From NCBI GenBank assembly GCA_964436315.1, contig CAYTCZ010000133.1, forward strand, positions 1-9,831: a DNA stretch of 9,831 nucleotides. Reading direction: 5' to 3'. Each line of letters opens with the position of its first letter. Positions within the stretch are counted from its first letter, which is position 1. The notes under the pieces are model-generated. The model made no database searches. It was not told where the DNA came from and worked only from the letters and a program-made list of their open reading frames with translations. This document shows positions 1 to 6,773 of the stretch, piece after piece. Source of the DNA: CAYTCZ01 sp964436315. Lineage in GTDB: Bacteria; Actinomycetota; Thermoleophilia; Gaiellales; Gaiellaceae. The position numbers and the translations under genes were made by a program.

Positions 1-2074
1 TGCGCGACTTCATCTCGTCGTACGTCAGACCGCCCTCGTCCTCAATCGAGAAGCCCATCGACTGGTTCTTCGAGATGGTCGCCGCGCCGATGTTCGAGGT
101 CATGATCACGATGGTGTTCCGGAAGTCCACCTTCCGGCCCTGCGCATCGGTGAGCTTTCCGTCTTCGAGGATCTGCAGGAGGATGTTGAAGACATCTGGA
201 TGGGCTTTCTCGATCTCGTCCATCAGCACGACCGAGTACGGCTTGCGCCGAACAGCCTCGGTGAGCTGACCGCCCTCGTCGTAACCGATGTAGCCCGGCG
301 GCGATCCGACGAGCCGGGACACGGCGTGCTTCTCCATGTACTCAGACATGTCGACCTGGATCATCGCGTCCTCGTCCCCGAACAGGAACTCGGCGAGCGT
401 CCGGGCAAGCTCTGTCTTTCCGACGCCGGAGGGCCCGAGGAAGATGAACGATCCGGTGGGCCGCTTGGGATCCTTGATGCCGGCCCTCGCGCGACGAATG
501 GCTTTGGAGACGGCGACGATCGCCTGGTGCTGACCGACCACACGCTTGTGGAGCTCTTCCTCCATGCGGATGAGCTTTTGAGACTCAGCCTCAGTCAACT
601 TGAAGACCGGGATGCCCGTCCACATCGAGACGATGTCTGCGATCTCTTCTTCGCCGATCTCCGGTTGCGTCGTCGTCTCTGAGTCACGCCACTGTTCTTC
701 CAGCTCGCGCTTCTTTTGCGTGAGCTTGCGCTCTTTGTCTCGGAGGTTGGCGGCCTTCTCGAATTCCTGTGCCTCGATGGCGGCTTCCTTCTCTTCGCGC
801 ACCGTGTCGATTTCTTCCTCGAGCTCTCGGTACTTCGGAGGAGCCGTCATCGTTTTGATTCGCATTCGCGACGCGGCCTCATCGATCAAGTCGATCGCCT
901 TGTCCGGCAGGTGACGATCCTGGATGTACCGGTCGGCAAGCGATGCTGATGCCGCGAGAGCATCATCGGTGATGGTGCAGCGATGGTGCGCCTCGTACCG
1001 GTCGCGAAGACCGCGCAGAATCAGGATCGTGTCATCGACGGACGGCTCGTCCACGCGAATCTGCTGGAAACGGCGCTCGAGGGCCGCATCGCGCTCGAGG
1101 TACTTTCTGTATTCGTCGAGCGTCGTCGCACCGATCGTCTGCAGCTCGCCGCGGGCGAGCGCCGGCTTCAGGATCGACGCAGCGTCGATTGCGCCCTCGG
1201 CCGCGCCCGCGCCCACGAGGTTATGGAGCTCGTCGATGAAGAGAACGATGTCTCCGCGCTGTCCGATCTCTTTCATGACCTTCTTCAAACGTTCCTCGAA
1301 CTCACCTCGGTACTTCGAGCCAGCGACGAGCGCCGCGAGGTCGAGGGTGTAGATCTGCTTTCCCTTCAGGATCTCGGGAACCTGATTCGAGCTGATCCGA
1401 GCCGCGAGCCCCTCGACGACCGCGGTCTTTCCAACGCCGGGTTCGCCGATCAGCACCGGATTGTTCTTGGTGCGCCGAGAGAGAATCTGCATCACGCGCT
1501 CGATCTCGGTTTGACGCCCCACTACCGGATCGAGCTTGCCCTCGGCAGCAAGCTTCGTCAGATTTCTTCCGAACTGATCCAGGAGCTTTGAGCTCTTCTT
1601 CTGCTCGCCGCTCGCGCCAGTTCCGGCCTGACGTCGGCCTGGGCCGGAGAGCATCCGGATGATCTCGTTTCGAATTTTTTCTGCATCGGCATCGAAGTCG
1701 AGCAGGATCCGGGCAGCGACGCCCTCGTTTTCCCGCACGAGACCGAGCAGAATGTGTTCCGTGCCGATGTAGTTGTGCCCCAGCGAAAGTGCTTCCCGGA
1801 GAGCGAGTTCGAGCACCTTCTTCGCCCGCGGCGTAAAGGGAATCTGGCCTGTCGTGACCTCGTCTCCCTGTCCGACGATACGAGCAACCTGCGCGCGGAC
1901 CTCCTCAACGGTAATGTCGAGGCTCTCGAGCACGCGGGCAGCGAGCCCCTCCTCCTCTCGGAGGAGGCCGAGGAGAATGTGCTCTGTCCCGATGTAGTTG
2001 TGTTTGAGCGCGCGAGCCTCGTCCTGCGCGAGAACGACGACCTGTCGTGCCCTCTCGGTGAAGCGTTCAAACAC
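1..2074 (-). CDS. clpC: ClpC, Hsp100/AAA+ unfoldase (3' end beyond window)
   Basis: ATP-driven unfoldase that feeds proteins to the ClpP peptidase in the cytoplasm. Reading the minus strand from a GTG at 2074 gives 691 codons without a stop, running off the left edge. Visible in order: two Clp N-terminal repeats (about residues 2-140, each with HNYIGTEHILLGL), D1 Walker A GEPGVGKT (about 208-215), Walker B VLFIDELHN, a UVR-like middle segment (EAQEFEKAANLRDKE, about 433-447) typical of ClpC rather than ClpB, D2 Walker A GPSGVGKT (about 546-553), Walker B VVLMDEIEKAHPD, and the TSNIGA motif. The last readable residues are YDEMKSR. Family length is about 810-850, so roughly 120-160 C-terminal residues are missing. 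The GTG is supported by an AGGAAAGGA ribosome site at 2089-2081, six bases away, and by the usual FERFTERARQVVVLAQDEAR beginning. No ctsR or mcsAB lies beside it, and I saw no CtsR heptad repeat or CIRCE element upstream. The product assignment is firm. Confidence 0.97.
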   Translation of the reverse strand, partial: MFERFTERARQVVVLAQDEARALKHNYIGTEHILLGLLREEEGLAARVLESLDITVEEVRAQVARIVGQGDEVTTGQIPFTPRAKKVLELALREALSLGHNYIGTEHILLGLVRENEGVAARILLDFDADAEKIRNEIIRMLSGPGRRQAGTGASGEQKKSSKLLDQFGRNLTKLAAEGKLDPVVGRQTEIERVMQILSRRTKNNPVLIGEPGVGKTAVVEGLAARISSNQVPEILKGKQIYTLDLAALVAGSKYRGEFEERLKKVMKEIGQRGDIVLFIDELHNLVGAGAAEGAIDAASILKPALARGELQTIGATTLDEYRKYLERDAALERRFQQIRVDEPSVDDTILILRGLRDRYEAHHRCTITDDALAASASLADRYIQDRHLPDKAIDLIDEAASRMRIKTMTAPPKYRELEEEIDTVREEKEAAIEAQEFEKAANLRDKERKLTQKKRELEEQWRDSETTTQPEIGEEEIADIVSMWTGIPVFKLTEAESQKLIRMEEELHKRVVGQHQAIVAVSKAIRRARAGIKDPKRPTGSFIFLGPSGVGKTELARTLAEFLFGDEDAMIQVDMSEYMEKHAVSRLVGSPPGYIGYDEGGQLTEAVRRKPYSVVLMDEIEKAHPDVFNILLQILEDGKLTDAQGRKVDFRNTIVIMTSNIGAATISKNQSMGFSIEDEGGLTYDEMKSR

Positions 2075-2261
2075 GCCTAGTCCTTTCCTCTCCTGTGGCG
2101 TAATGGTAGCGGACGGCCCTCGGTGGGCTATCGGGATTCTCCTGGTGCTTTCTGCCACTTCTGCGACAAAACATGCCGTTTCCTGTTCTTCGGTTTATCG
2201 GTTCCCAGGCGCCGGACATGAGGGTTGTCGCCCGATCGACTGTTACAAACGCGCGAGAGGC
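2075..2261. promoter_or_regulatory. Divergent clpC / glycosylase intergenic region
   Basis: This 187-base stretch separates clpC (minus) from the glycosylase gene (plus) and should hold both promoters. I see no convincing -35/-10 pair for clpC. On the plus strand a TTACAAA at 2243-2249 could serve as a -10 for the glycosylase; the start site would then fall at or near the GTG at 2262, allowing a leaderless message. A 19-codon ATG frame (2218-2277) exists inside the region but has no sign of being a gene. Short direct repeats (TTCTGC twice, CGGTT twice) are present and may be chance. Confidence 0.4.
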
Positions 2262-3218
2262 GTGCGGTCCGCAATAAATGGCACCCTGCGGATCCTGGCC
2301 ACCGAAGCGCCCGTACAAGCCGACTCCAAACCCCGTCTAGCCGTCCTCGAACGGACGATCATCCCGCAGGGTCCGTACTCGCTGGCCGACTCTGCCAGGC
2401 ACGCGGGCGACGCGACTCGGCGCTTCCGCGACGGCTCGCTGACGCTCACCTTCGAAACTGACGCGCAACCGGCTCTCGCGCGCGTCAGCCAACGGACCGA
2501 CGGCCGACTCTCCGTGCGAATCGAAGGAACCCGCAGCCCCGAAGCACTCGAGTGGGTTCGGTTCATGCTGGCGGTCGATGACGACCACACGCCCTTCCTT
2601 CATCGATTCTCCCGCGACAAGCTGCTCGGCGCGGCGATCAGCCGGCGGCCCGGCATGCGGCCGCTCCGCTGCGCGACGATGACCCACGCGCTCCTCAAGG
2701 CCGTCTGCGGTCAGCTGATTCAGGCAAAGGAGGCTAAGCGGCTCGAACGGCGTTTGCTCGGTCTCGCGTCGCCGGAGCACGATGACTTTCGCCTACCGCC
2801 GAACAGGTCTACGTTCGCCGGCTTCTCACCGGCTCAGCTCGCGCGAGTTGGGCTGGTGTCGCGCAAGTCGACCACGTTCATCCGGCTCTCTCGCAATCTC
2901 GACCTGGAGAAGCTACGTCGCGTCTCAACAGACGTGGCCGTCTCACGCATCACCGAGGAGCGGGGCCTTGGTCCCTGGTCGGCGGGAGTTATCTGCCTCT
3001 ACGGGCTGGGTCGATTCGAGCACGGGCTTATCGGCGACCTCGGACTCATAAAGCTGTGCTCCGTCCTCATGGGGAAGTGGGCAGAGCCCGAAGACACGCG
3101 AGAACTACTCGCGCCCTACGGTGATTGGGCCGGGCTCGCGAGCATCTATCTCCTGGCCGGCACGGGTAAAGGCACCACGCGTGCCGCGAACCGCGCGCGA
3201 TTCGGCCAGAACGCGTAG
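2262..3218 (+). CDS. DNA-3-methyladenine glycosylase II-like (AlkA family, HhH-GPD)
   Basis: Predicted to excise alkylated purines (such as 3-methyladenine) from DNA as the first step of base-excision repair. From the chosen GTG the protein has 318 residues. Residues about 28-105 form the AlkA-like N-terminal beta domain (LERTIIPQGPYSLADSAR). The helical part includes a conserved KAVCGQLIQAKEAKRLERRL stretch (about 146-165). The helix-hairpin-helix RGLGPWSAGVICLYGLG (234-250) is followed by IGDLGLIKL, where Asp259 fits the catalytic aspartate of HhH-GPD enzymes. The frame is open upstream to position 1998 inside clpC antisense, so the start is uncertain. ATG 2103 would give 371 residues but adds an unlike-family tail and lacks a ribosome site. 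GTG 2262 is the nearest usable start before the conserved domain, with only GAGAGG immediately adjacent. The gene is divergent from clpC with no repair gene nearby. The family call is strong; exact substrate and start are not. Confidence 0.85.
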   Translation: MRSAINGTLRILATEAPVQADSKPRLAVLERTIIPQGPYSLADSARHAGDATRRFRDGSLTLTFETDAQPALARVSQRTDGRLSVRIEGTRSPEALEWVRFMLAVDDDHTPFLHRFSRDKLLGAAISRRPGMRPLRCATMTHALLKAVCGQLIQAKEAKRLERRLLGLASPEHDDFRLPPNRSTFAGFSPAQLARVGLVSRKSTTFIRLSRNLDLEKLRRVSTDVAVSRITEERGLGPWSAGVICLYGLGRFEHGLIGDLGLIKLCSVLMGKWAEPEDTRELLAPYGDWAGLASIYLLAGTGKGTTRAANRARFGQNA

Positions 3219-3249
3219 GTGTGAGTCGCGCTAAACGAGCCGGAACACG

Positions 3250-3453
3250 TTAGCTCGAGCCGCCTGCGACGTCGTCGATAGCGTCTTTCGCCTTGTCGCC
3301 AGCGGCATCGATGTTCTCGGTGTGCTCTCCACCGGTCTTCTCGTCTGCCACGTCACCGGCCTTGTCGACACCCTCCTTGGCCGTGTCACCGTGTTCTGCA
3401 GCTGAATCAGCGGCCTGGTCTTTTCGGCCTAGTAGTTTGTCCAGAAATCCCAT
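3250..3453 (-). CDS. Small hydrophilic MT0933-like antitoxin family protein, orphan
   Basis: A 67-residue protein beginning MGFLDKLLGRK and continuing with charged, Ala/Asp/Lys-rich sequence (DKAGDVADEKTGGEH, DAAGDKAKDAIDD). This pattern (MGFLDK start, DKAGD-DEKTGG, DKAKDAID) resembles the actinobacterial MT0933-like antitoxin family, whose Mycobacterium tuberculosis member (Rv0909) is paired with an SRPBCC-type toxin (Rv0910). I see no toxin-like partner here: the neighbours are lysS upstream on the same strand (46 bases away) and the converging glycosylase (31 bases away). The protein has no signal peptide, membrane segment or cysteine and is probably largely helical or disordered. Start ATG at 3453 has a good GGGGAGGG ribosome site. 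It may be co-transcribed with lysS. An antitoxin function is not shown; many family members are orphans and could be stress-related small proteins. Confidence 0.7.
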   Translation of the reverse strand: MGFLDKLLGRKDQAADSAAEHGDTAKEGVDKAGDVADEKTGGEHTENIDAAGDKAKDAIDDVAGGSS

Positions 3454-3499
3454 CGTTCCCTCCCCGCTTCGCTCTTCGAACGTTCGCCGCGTGGAGAGT

Positions 3500-4897
3500 C
3501 TACTCGGAGGGTTCCGTTCGTGACTGTGACTGCTCGCGCAGAGCCGGGAACAGAATGACGTCCCGGATTGTCTCCCTCCCGGTTAGGAGCATTGTGAGCC
3601 GGTCGATGCCGAGACCGAGCCCTCCGGTCGGTGGCATCCCGTAGGAGAGTGCCTCAACGTAATCCGGGTCGCCACCTTCCGCCGTGACGTCACCTGCGGC
3701 GCGTTCCGCAAGCTGCATCTCGAATCGCTCCGCCTGCTCCTTTGCATCGTTGATCTCCGTGAACGCGTTACCCAATTCCATGCCGGCAATGAAATATTCG
3801 AATCGCTCGACGAAAGTCGGGTCAACATCCGTGAGCCGCGCGAAGGGCGACAATTCGACCGGATAGTCGATCAGGAAGGTCGGCTCGATGAGTTCTGGCT
3901 CGACGAAATGGCTCAAGGCGTGGTCGATGAGCTGGGCCCAGGTTCGATCTTGCGTCGTGTCGACATTCCTCTGCTGGAGGAGTGCTCGAAGATGTGCTTC
4001 ATCGCGCGACCAAACTCCTTTCTCCTCGAGCGATTCGATCAGCCTGACACGCCGCCAGGGAGGCGAGAGATCAACGTCATGCCCGCGGAACTGAATGCGC
4101 GTAGTCCCGAGCACTTCCTGCGCGACGGTCGCTATGAGTTCCTCGACGCGAAGCATTGTGTCTTCGTAGTCGGCGTAGGCCTCGTACCACTCGAGCATGG
4201 TGAACTCGGGTTGGTGTTTGTAGGACACTCCTTCGTTGCGGAAGTCCTTCCCGATCTCGTAAACGCGCTCGAGACCGCCGACAATGAGCCGCTTGAGATA
4301 GAGCTCAGTCGCGATTCTGAGATAGAAGTCCGCGTTGAGCTCGTTATGACGGGTCACGAATGGCTCGGCGAATGCACCACCGTACCGCGGCTGCAGAACC
4401 GGAGTCTCGACCTCGAGAAAGTCGTGCGCATCGAGATATCGTCGGATCGCCGAAACCATCCGCGAACGAAGGATGAAGTCGGCCCGGGTATCTTCATTCA
4501 TAAGCAGGTCCAGGTATCGCCGTCTAAACCGGGCCTCGGTGTCGGTAAGCCCGTGGAAAGTGTCCGGTAGAGGTCTTCCGATTGGCGCAAGCACCTCGAG
4601 GGTCTCGACCGCCAGCGAGGGCTCCCCTCGTCGAGTACGGGCCGGCATTCCGGTAACGCCGACAATGTCTCCGAGGTCAACGTCAATCGGTCCGGATCGA
4701 TCAGCAGAACACAGGAGCTGAATCCGTCCTGATCGGTCGACCAAGTCAAGGAAAACGAGCTTCCCGTGGCCGCGACGACCGAGGATGCGTCCCGCCAATC
4801 GGCGCTCCTCGGAAAGCTCGCCGCCCGGCTCGAGCCGCTCAGCTTCCGAACGAACCGCCCTTGCCTCGTCCCTATCTGGAAAGCGCTTTAGAGGCAC
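3500..4897 (-). CDS. lysS: Lysyl-tRNA synthetase, class II
   Basis: Charges tRNA-Lys with lysine in the cytoplasm. The 465-residue protein shows an anticodon-binding OB fold (about residues 33-105, LAGRILGRRGHGKLVFLDL). Class II motif 1 is at about 144-169 (SRMVSAIRRYLDAHDFLEVETP), motif 2 at about 213-240 (YEIGKDFRNEGVSYKHQPEF, with Arg220), and motif 3 at about 425-446 (GGLGLGIDRLTMLL, with Arg433). It is somewhat shorter than the approximately 500 residues of E. coli LysS, mainly at the N-terminus, where the usual R-x-x-K-L-x-x-L leader helix is abbreviated. The start is a GTG at 4897 with no obvious ribosome site. It is the only usual start codon between the upstream in-frame stop and the OB fold. 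That upstream stop is the TGA of greA, so the two genes share a frame and are separated by 48 bases, suggesting one operon with greA. Confidence 0.96.
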   Translation of the reverse strand: MPLKRFPDRDEARAVRSEAERLEPGGELSEERRLAGRILGRRGHGKLVFLDLVDRSGRIQLLCSADRSGPIDVDLGDIVGVTGMPARTRRGEPSLAVETLEVLAPIGRPLPDTFHGLTDTEARFRRRYLDLLMNEDTRADFILRSRMVSAIRRYLDAHDFLEVETPVLQPRYGGAFAEPFVTRHNELNADFYLRIATELYLKRLIVGGLERVYEIGKDFRNEGVSYKHQPEFTMLEWYEAYADYEDTMLRVEELIATVAQEVLGTTRIQFRGHDVDLSPPWRRVRLIESLEEKGVWSRDEAHLRALLQQRNVDTTQDRTWAQLIDHALSHFVEPELIEPTFLIDYPVELSPFARLTDVDPTFVERFEYFIAGMELGNAFTEINDAKEQAERFEMQLAERAAGDVTAEGGDPDYVEALSYGMPPTGGLGLGIDRLTMLLTGRETIRDVILFPALREQSQSRTEPSE

Positions 4898-4945
4898 GAC
4901 TCGGCAGCCTACTAGTGGTCGCCGCGCGGCCGGTACGTGGAGCTC

Positions 4946-5422
4946 TCAGGCCGCCTTGATGTCCATGATCTTGAACTTCAGCGATCCCGTGGGAACATCC
5001 ACCTCGACGGTCTCCCCTTTCTTGCGACCGAGAATCGCTCGGCCAACCGGAGATTCGTTTGAAAGTCGGTGTTCGGCCGGGTTTGCCTCGGCCGAGCCCA
5101 CAATCACGTACTCGATGGTCTCTTTCGCTTCGACGTCTCGCAGACGAACCTTCGTTCCAATGCTGACGACATCGAGCGTGATTTCGTCTTCTTCGATTAC
5201 GCGAGCATTGCTCAGTCGTTCTTCGAGCGTCGAGATTCTGTGCTCGAGCATCGCCTGCTCGTTCTTCGCATCGTCGTATTCGGCATTCTCGGTGATGTCT
5301 CCGAACTCGCGAGCCTGCTTGATGCGCTCCGCAACCTCGCGGCGTTTTTCAACCGACAGATAGCGAATTTCTTCTTTCAGCCGCTCAAGACCCTCAGGAG
5401 TGAGGATTACTTCTCTTGTCAC
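4946..5422 (-). CDS. greA: Transcription elongation factor GreA
   Basis: Binds RNA polymerase through the secondary channel and stimulates cleavage of the 3' end of backtracked RNA so that elongation can resume. At 158 residues it has the normal family length. The N-terminal coiled coil (about 1-75) carries the conserved tip GDITENAEYDDAKNEQ (41-56), in which Asp42 and Glu45 match the acidic residues that position the catalytic Mg. The C-terminal FKBP-like domain includes SPVGRAILGRKKGETVEV (124-141). The start is GTG at 5422 with a clear GGAGG ribosome site at 5433-5429, six bases away. The gene is divergent from dus and 48 bases upstream of lysS in the same reading frame. Its leader holds a 24-base perfect palindrome (separate entry) that may regulate it. 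Confidence 0.97.
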   Translation of the reverse strand: MTREVILTPEGLERLKEEIRYLSVEKRREVAERIKQAREFGDITENAEYDDAKNEQAMLEHRISTLEERLSNARVIEEDEITLDVVSIGTKVRLRDVEAKETIEYVIVGSAEANPAEHRLSNESPVGRAILGRKKGETVEVDVPTGSLKFKIMDIKAA

Positions 5423-5449
5423 GTCGCGCCTCCAGGCCCCAAAGAGAAA

Positions 5450-5473
5450 TCGAGGTGCCCATGGGCACCTCGA
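5450..5473. promoter_or_regulatory. 24-base perfect palindrome in the greA leader
   Basis: Two 12-base arms (TCGAGGTGCCCA and its exact complement) meet without a spacer in the 115-base gap between greA and dus. As RNA from the minus strand it would form a 10-bp GC-rich stem with a CATG loop, followed by ATTTCTCTTT, a moderately U-rich tract just before the greA ribosome site. It could be an operator for a dimeric regulator, a 5'-end hairpin, or a leader attenuator. The sequence alone does not decide between these. Confidence 0.6.
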
Positions 5474-5479
5474 AACGGA

Positions 5480-5485
5480 ATTGTA
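5480..5485 (-). promoter_or_regulatory. Candidate -10 element of the greA promoter
   Basis: Read on the minus strand this is TACAAT, one base from the sigma-70-type TATAAT consensus. A start site seven or so bases downstream would fall at about 5473, exactly at the edge of the 24-base palindrome. No good -35 is seen at 17-18 bases; a TTGACG lies only seven bases upstream. The call therefore rests on the -10 alone. Confidence 0.3.
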
Positions 5486-5537
5486 GCTTGGCCGTCAAGC
5501 AAGCCTCATTCGCCACTTGGCTACCATTCTCCTTCCC

Positions 5538-6596
5538 GTGTCGATAGACCTTCGCTCATCGTGGCGCATCGGATCAGTCACGATTCCGACGCGCGTAGTG
5601 CTCGCCCCGATGGCCGGCGTGAGCGTGCAGGCTTTTCGTCGCCAAGGTCGCCGTTTCGGTGCCGGACTCGTGTGTTCCGAGATGGTGAGTTGCGCGGGCC
5701 TCCACTACGGAAGTCAGAAGACTCTGGGTTACCTTCGTCTCGGAGAAGACGAGCGCCCGATCGCAGTCCAGATCTTCGGATCTGAGCCGGCGCTGATGGC
5801 TGAGGCAGCAAGGATGGTCGAAGCCGCCGGCGCCGACCTCGTCGATCTTAATTTCGGCTGTCCGGTCAGGAAGGTCACCAAGACGGGCGCCGGGGCAATC
5901 CTCCTCGAGAACCCTTCCCCGGCATGCGCAATCGTCGAGTCTGTTGCGACCGCGGTATCGATTCCCGTCACCGTGAAGATGCGAAGAGGGCTCCACGACG
6001 GCTCTCGCGCAGCCGTCGACCTCGGCCCCCAACTCGTCGACGCTGGGGCCGCATCACTCACGCTGCACCCGCGGTCGGCCCGTCAGATGTACACGGGCAC
6101 CGCCGACCATTCGCTTACCGCAGAGCTTGTGGAACTGGTGAGCGTTCCGGTGGTCGCCTCGGGGGACATCACGTCCCACGCCGAGGCAAAGGAGGTCTTG
6201 TCATTCACAGGCTGCGAGGCAGTCATGGTCGGCCGTGCCGCGCAGGGCAACCCATGGACGATCGCGTCGATCCTGGGCGCCGAGTCACCGAAGCTCTCGC
6301 GAGAAGAGATCATCTCCGAGCTCGTGCTGTTCGTTCGCGAAACGAGACGCGAGCTCGGTGAGGAGCGCGCGAGCGGCTTCCTCAAGAAGTTCTACGGCTG
6401 GTATCTGGGACGCGGTCGGTTTCCCAAGGCGTTCAAGCAGGAGCTCGTTCAGCTTGATGACCTAGACGAGGTCGAGCTTCGCCTCCTCGCAGCGGCGCCT
6501 GGTGCCGATGTCCGGTTGGCCGACCTCGAAGCGCAGCTGCCCGATGTCGAGGAACAGCTCTTGGATCTCCCCATATCGATCTACGGCGGCGGCTAG
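5538..6596 (+). CDS. dus: tRNA-dihydrouridine synthase (DusB/NifR3 type)
   Basis: FMN- and NADPH-dependent enzyme that reduces uridine to dihydrouridine in the D-loop of tRNA. From GTG 5538 it has 352 residues, the normal length. The TIM-barrel motifs appear in order: TRVVLAPMAGVS (about 18-29), AVQIFGSEP, VDLNFGCPVRKVTKTGAGA with the catalytic cysteine at 108, VTVKMRRG, LHPRSARQMYTGTADH, VVASGDI and VMVGRAAQGNPW, followed by a helical C-terminal domain. A TTG at 5517 would add seven residues. Neither start has a visible ribosome site; GTG is preferred because homologues usually begin close to the I-G-x-V/L motif. The gene stands alone on the plus strand, divergent from greA and converging on coaX. 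In Bacillus, dusB lies in the same neighbourhood (after folK, before lysS) but in the same direction. Subtype (DusB rather than another Dus) is judged from the motifs only. Confidence 0.95.
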   Translation: MSIDLRSSWRIGSVTIPTRVVLAPMAGVSVQAFRRQGRRFGAGLVCSEMVSCAGLHYGSQKTLGYLRLGEDERPIAVQIFGSEPALMAEAARMVEAAGADLVDLNFGCPVRKVTKTGAGAILLENPSPACAIVESVATAVSIPVTVKMRRGLHDGSRAAVDLGPQLVDAGAASLTLHPRSARQMYTGTADHSLTAELVELVSVPVVASGDITSHAEAKEVLSFTGCEAVMVGRAAQGNPWTIASILGAESPKLSREEIISELVLFVRETRRELGEERASGFLKKFYGWYLGRGRFPKAFKQELVQLDDLDEVELRLLAAAPGADVRLADLEAQLPDVEEQLLDLPISIYGGG

Positions 6597-6773
6597 CCCC
6601 TCGCTTCACTGGGGTGCGGGCTTCGCGGGGCAAAGCCCCGCTTCGCCCGGCCCTGACGACGCTCGCTGCGAGATCCTGCAGCCTCGACCCCTCGCCGCAC
6701 CTCAACGCACTGTCTCAGGCCTCGGCTTTGCCTCTCTCGCGAGCGCCGTCCCATTGCACCGAGAGCAGCGCAC
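6597..6773. other. Convergent dus / coaX spacer, highly structured
   Basis: 177 bases between two converging genes with no credible open frame. Besides the main hairpin listed separately, it contains CCCC/GGGG flanking the dus stop, GCTGC/GCAGC, CTCG/CGAG, and a distant complementary pair (GGTGCGG at 6613-6619 and CCGCACC about 80 bases later). The stretch probably ends transcription of both genes. Whether it also encodes a small RNA cannot be seen from sequence. Confidence 0.5.
6617..6649. terminator. Long GC-rich hairpin, possible bidirectional terminator
   Basis: Inner stem GCGGGGC (6625-6631) pairs perfectly with GCCCCGC (6635-6641) around an AAA loop. A symmetrical TTC/TTC internal loop separates it from an outer stem CGGGC (6617-6621) with GCCCG (6645-6649). 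It sits 20 bases after the dus stop, between converging genes, where a two-way terminator is expected. Neither side has a U tract, so it is not a classic intrinsic terminator; actinobacterial terminators often lack one. Confidence 0.5.

Noticed and set aside
200..2080. Several plus-strand open frames opposite clpC
   Set aside because: The minus-strand frame carries complete ClpC motifs; the opposite frames are typical GC-rich antisense shadows without recognisable domains.
2091..2160. tRNA-like D-arm: GTGGCGTAATGGTAGC, as in some tRNA-Gln genes
   Set aside because: The D-stem outer pair fails, no anticodon stem-loop of correct size follows, and no T-arm or matching acceptor 3' strand is present. 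At most a chance match or a tiny 5' remnant.
2218..2277. 19-codon ATG frame as a leader peptide upstream of the glycosylase
   Set aside because: No ribosome site, no runs of a regulatory amino acid, no attenuator fold linked to it.
2337..2780. 147-codon minus-strand frame opposite the glycosylase
   Set aside because: The plus frame has clear HhH-GPD motifs; the antisense frame has none.
3908..4570. 220-codon plus-strand frame opposite lysS
   Set aside because: It is the antisense of class II synthetase motifs and shows no family features of its own.
5481..5516. Possible tRNA or structured RNA from GTAGC/GCTAC and GCTTG/CAAGC pairs before dus
   Set aside because: The pairs are short, mutually interfering and do not form a cloverleaf; I cannot support more than weak local hairpins.
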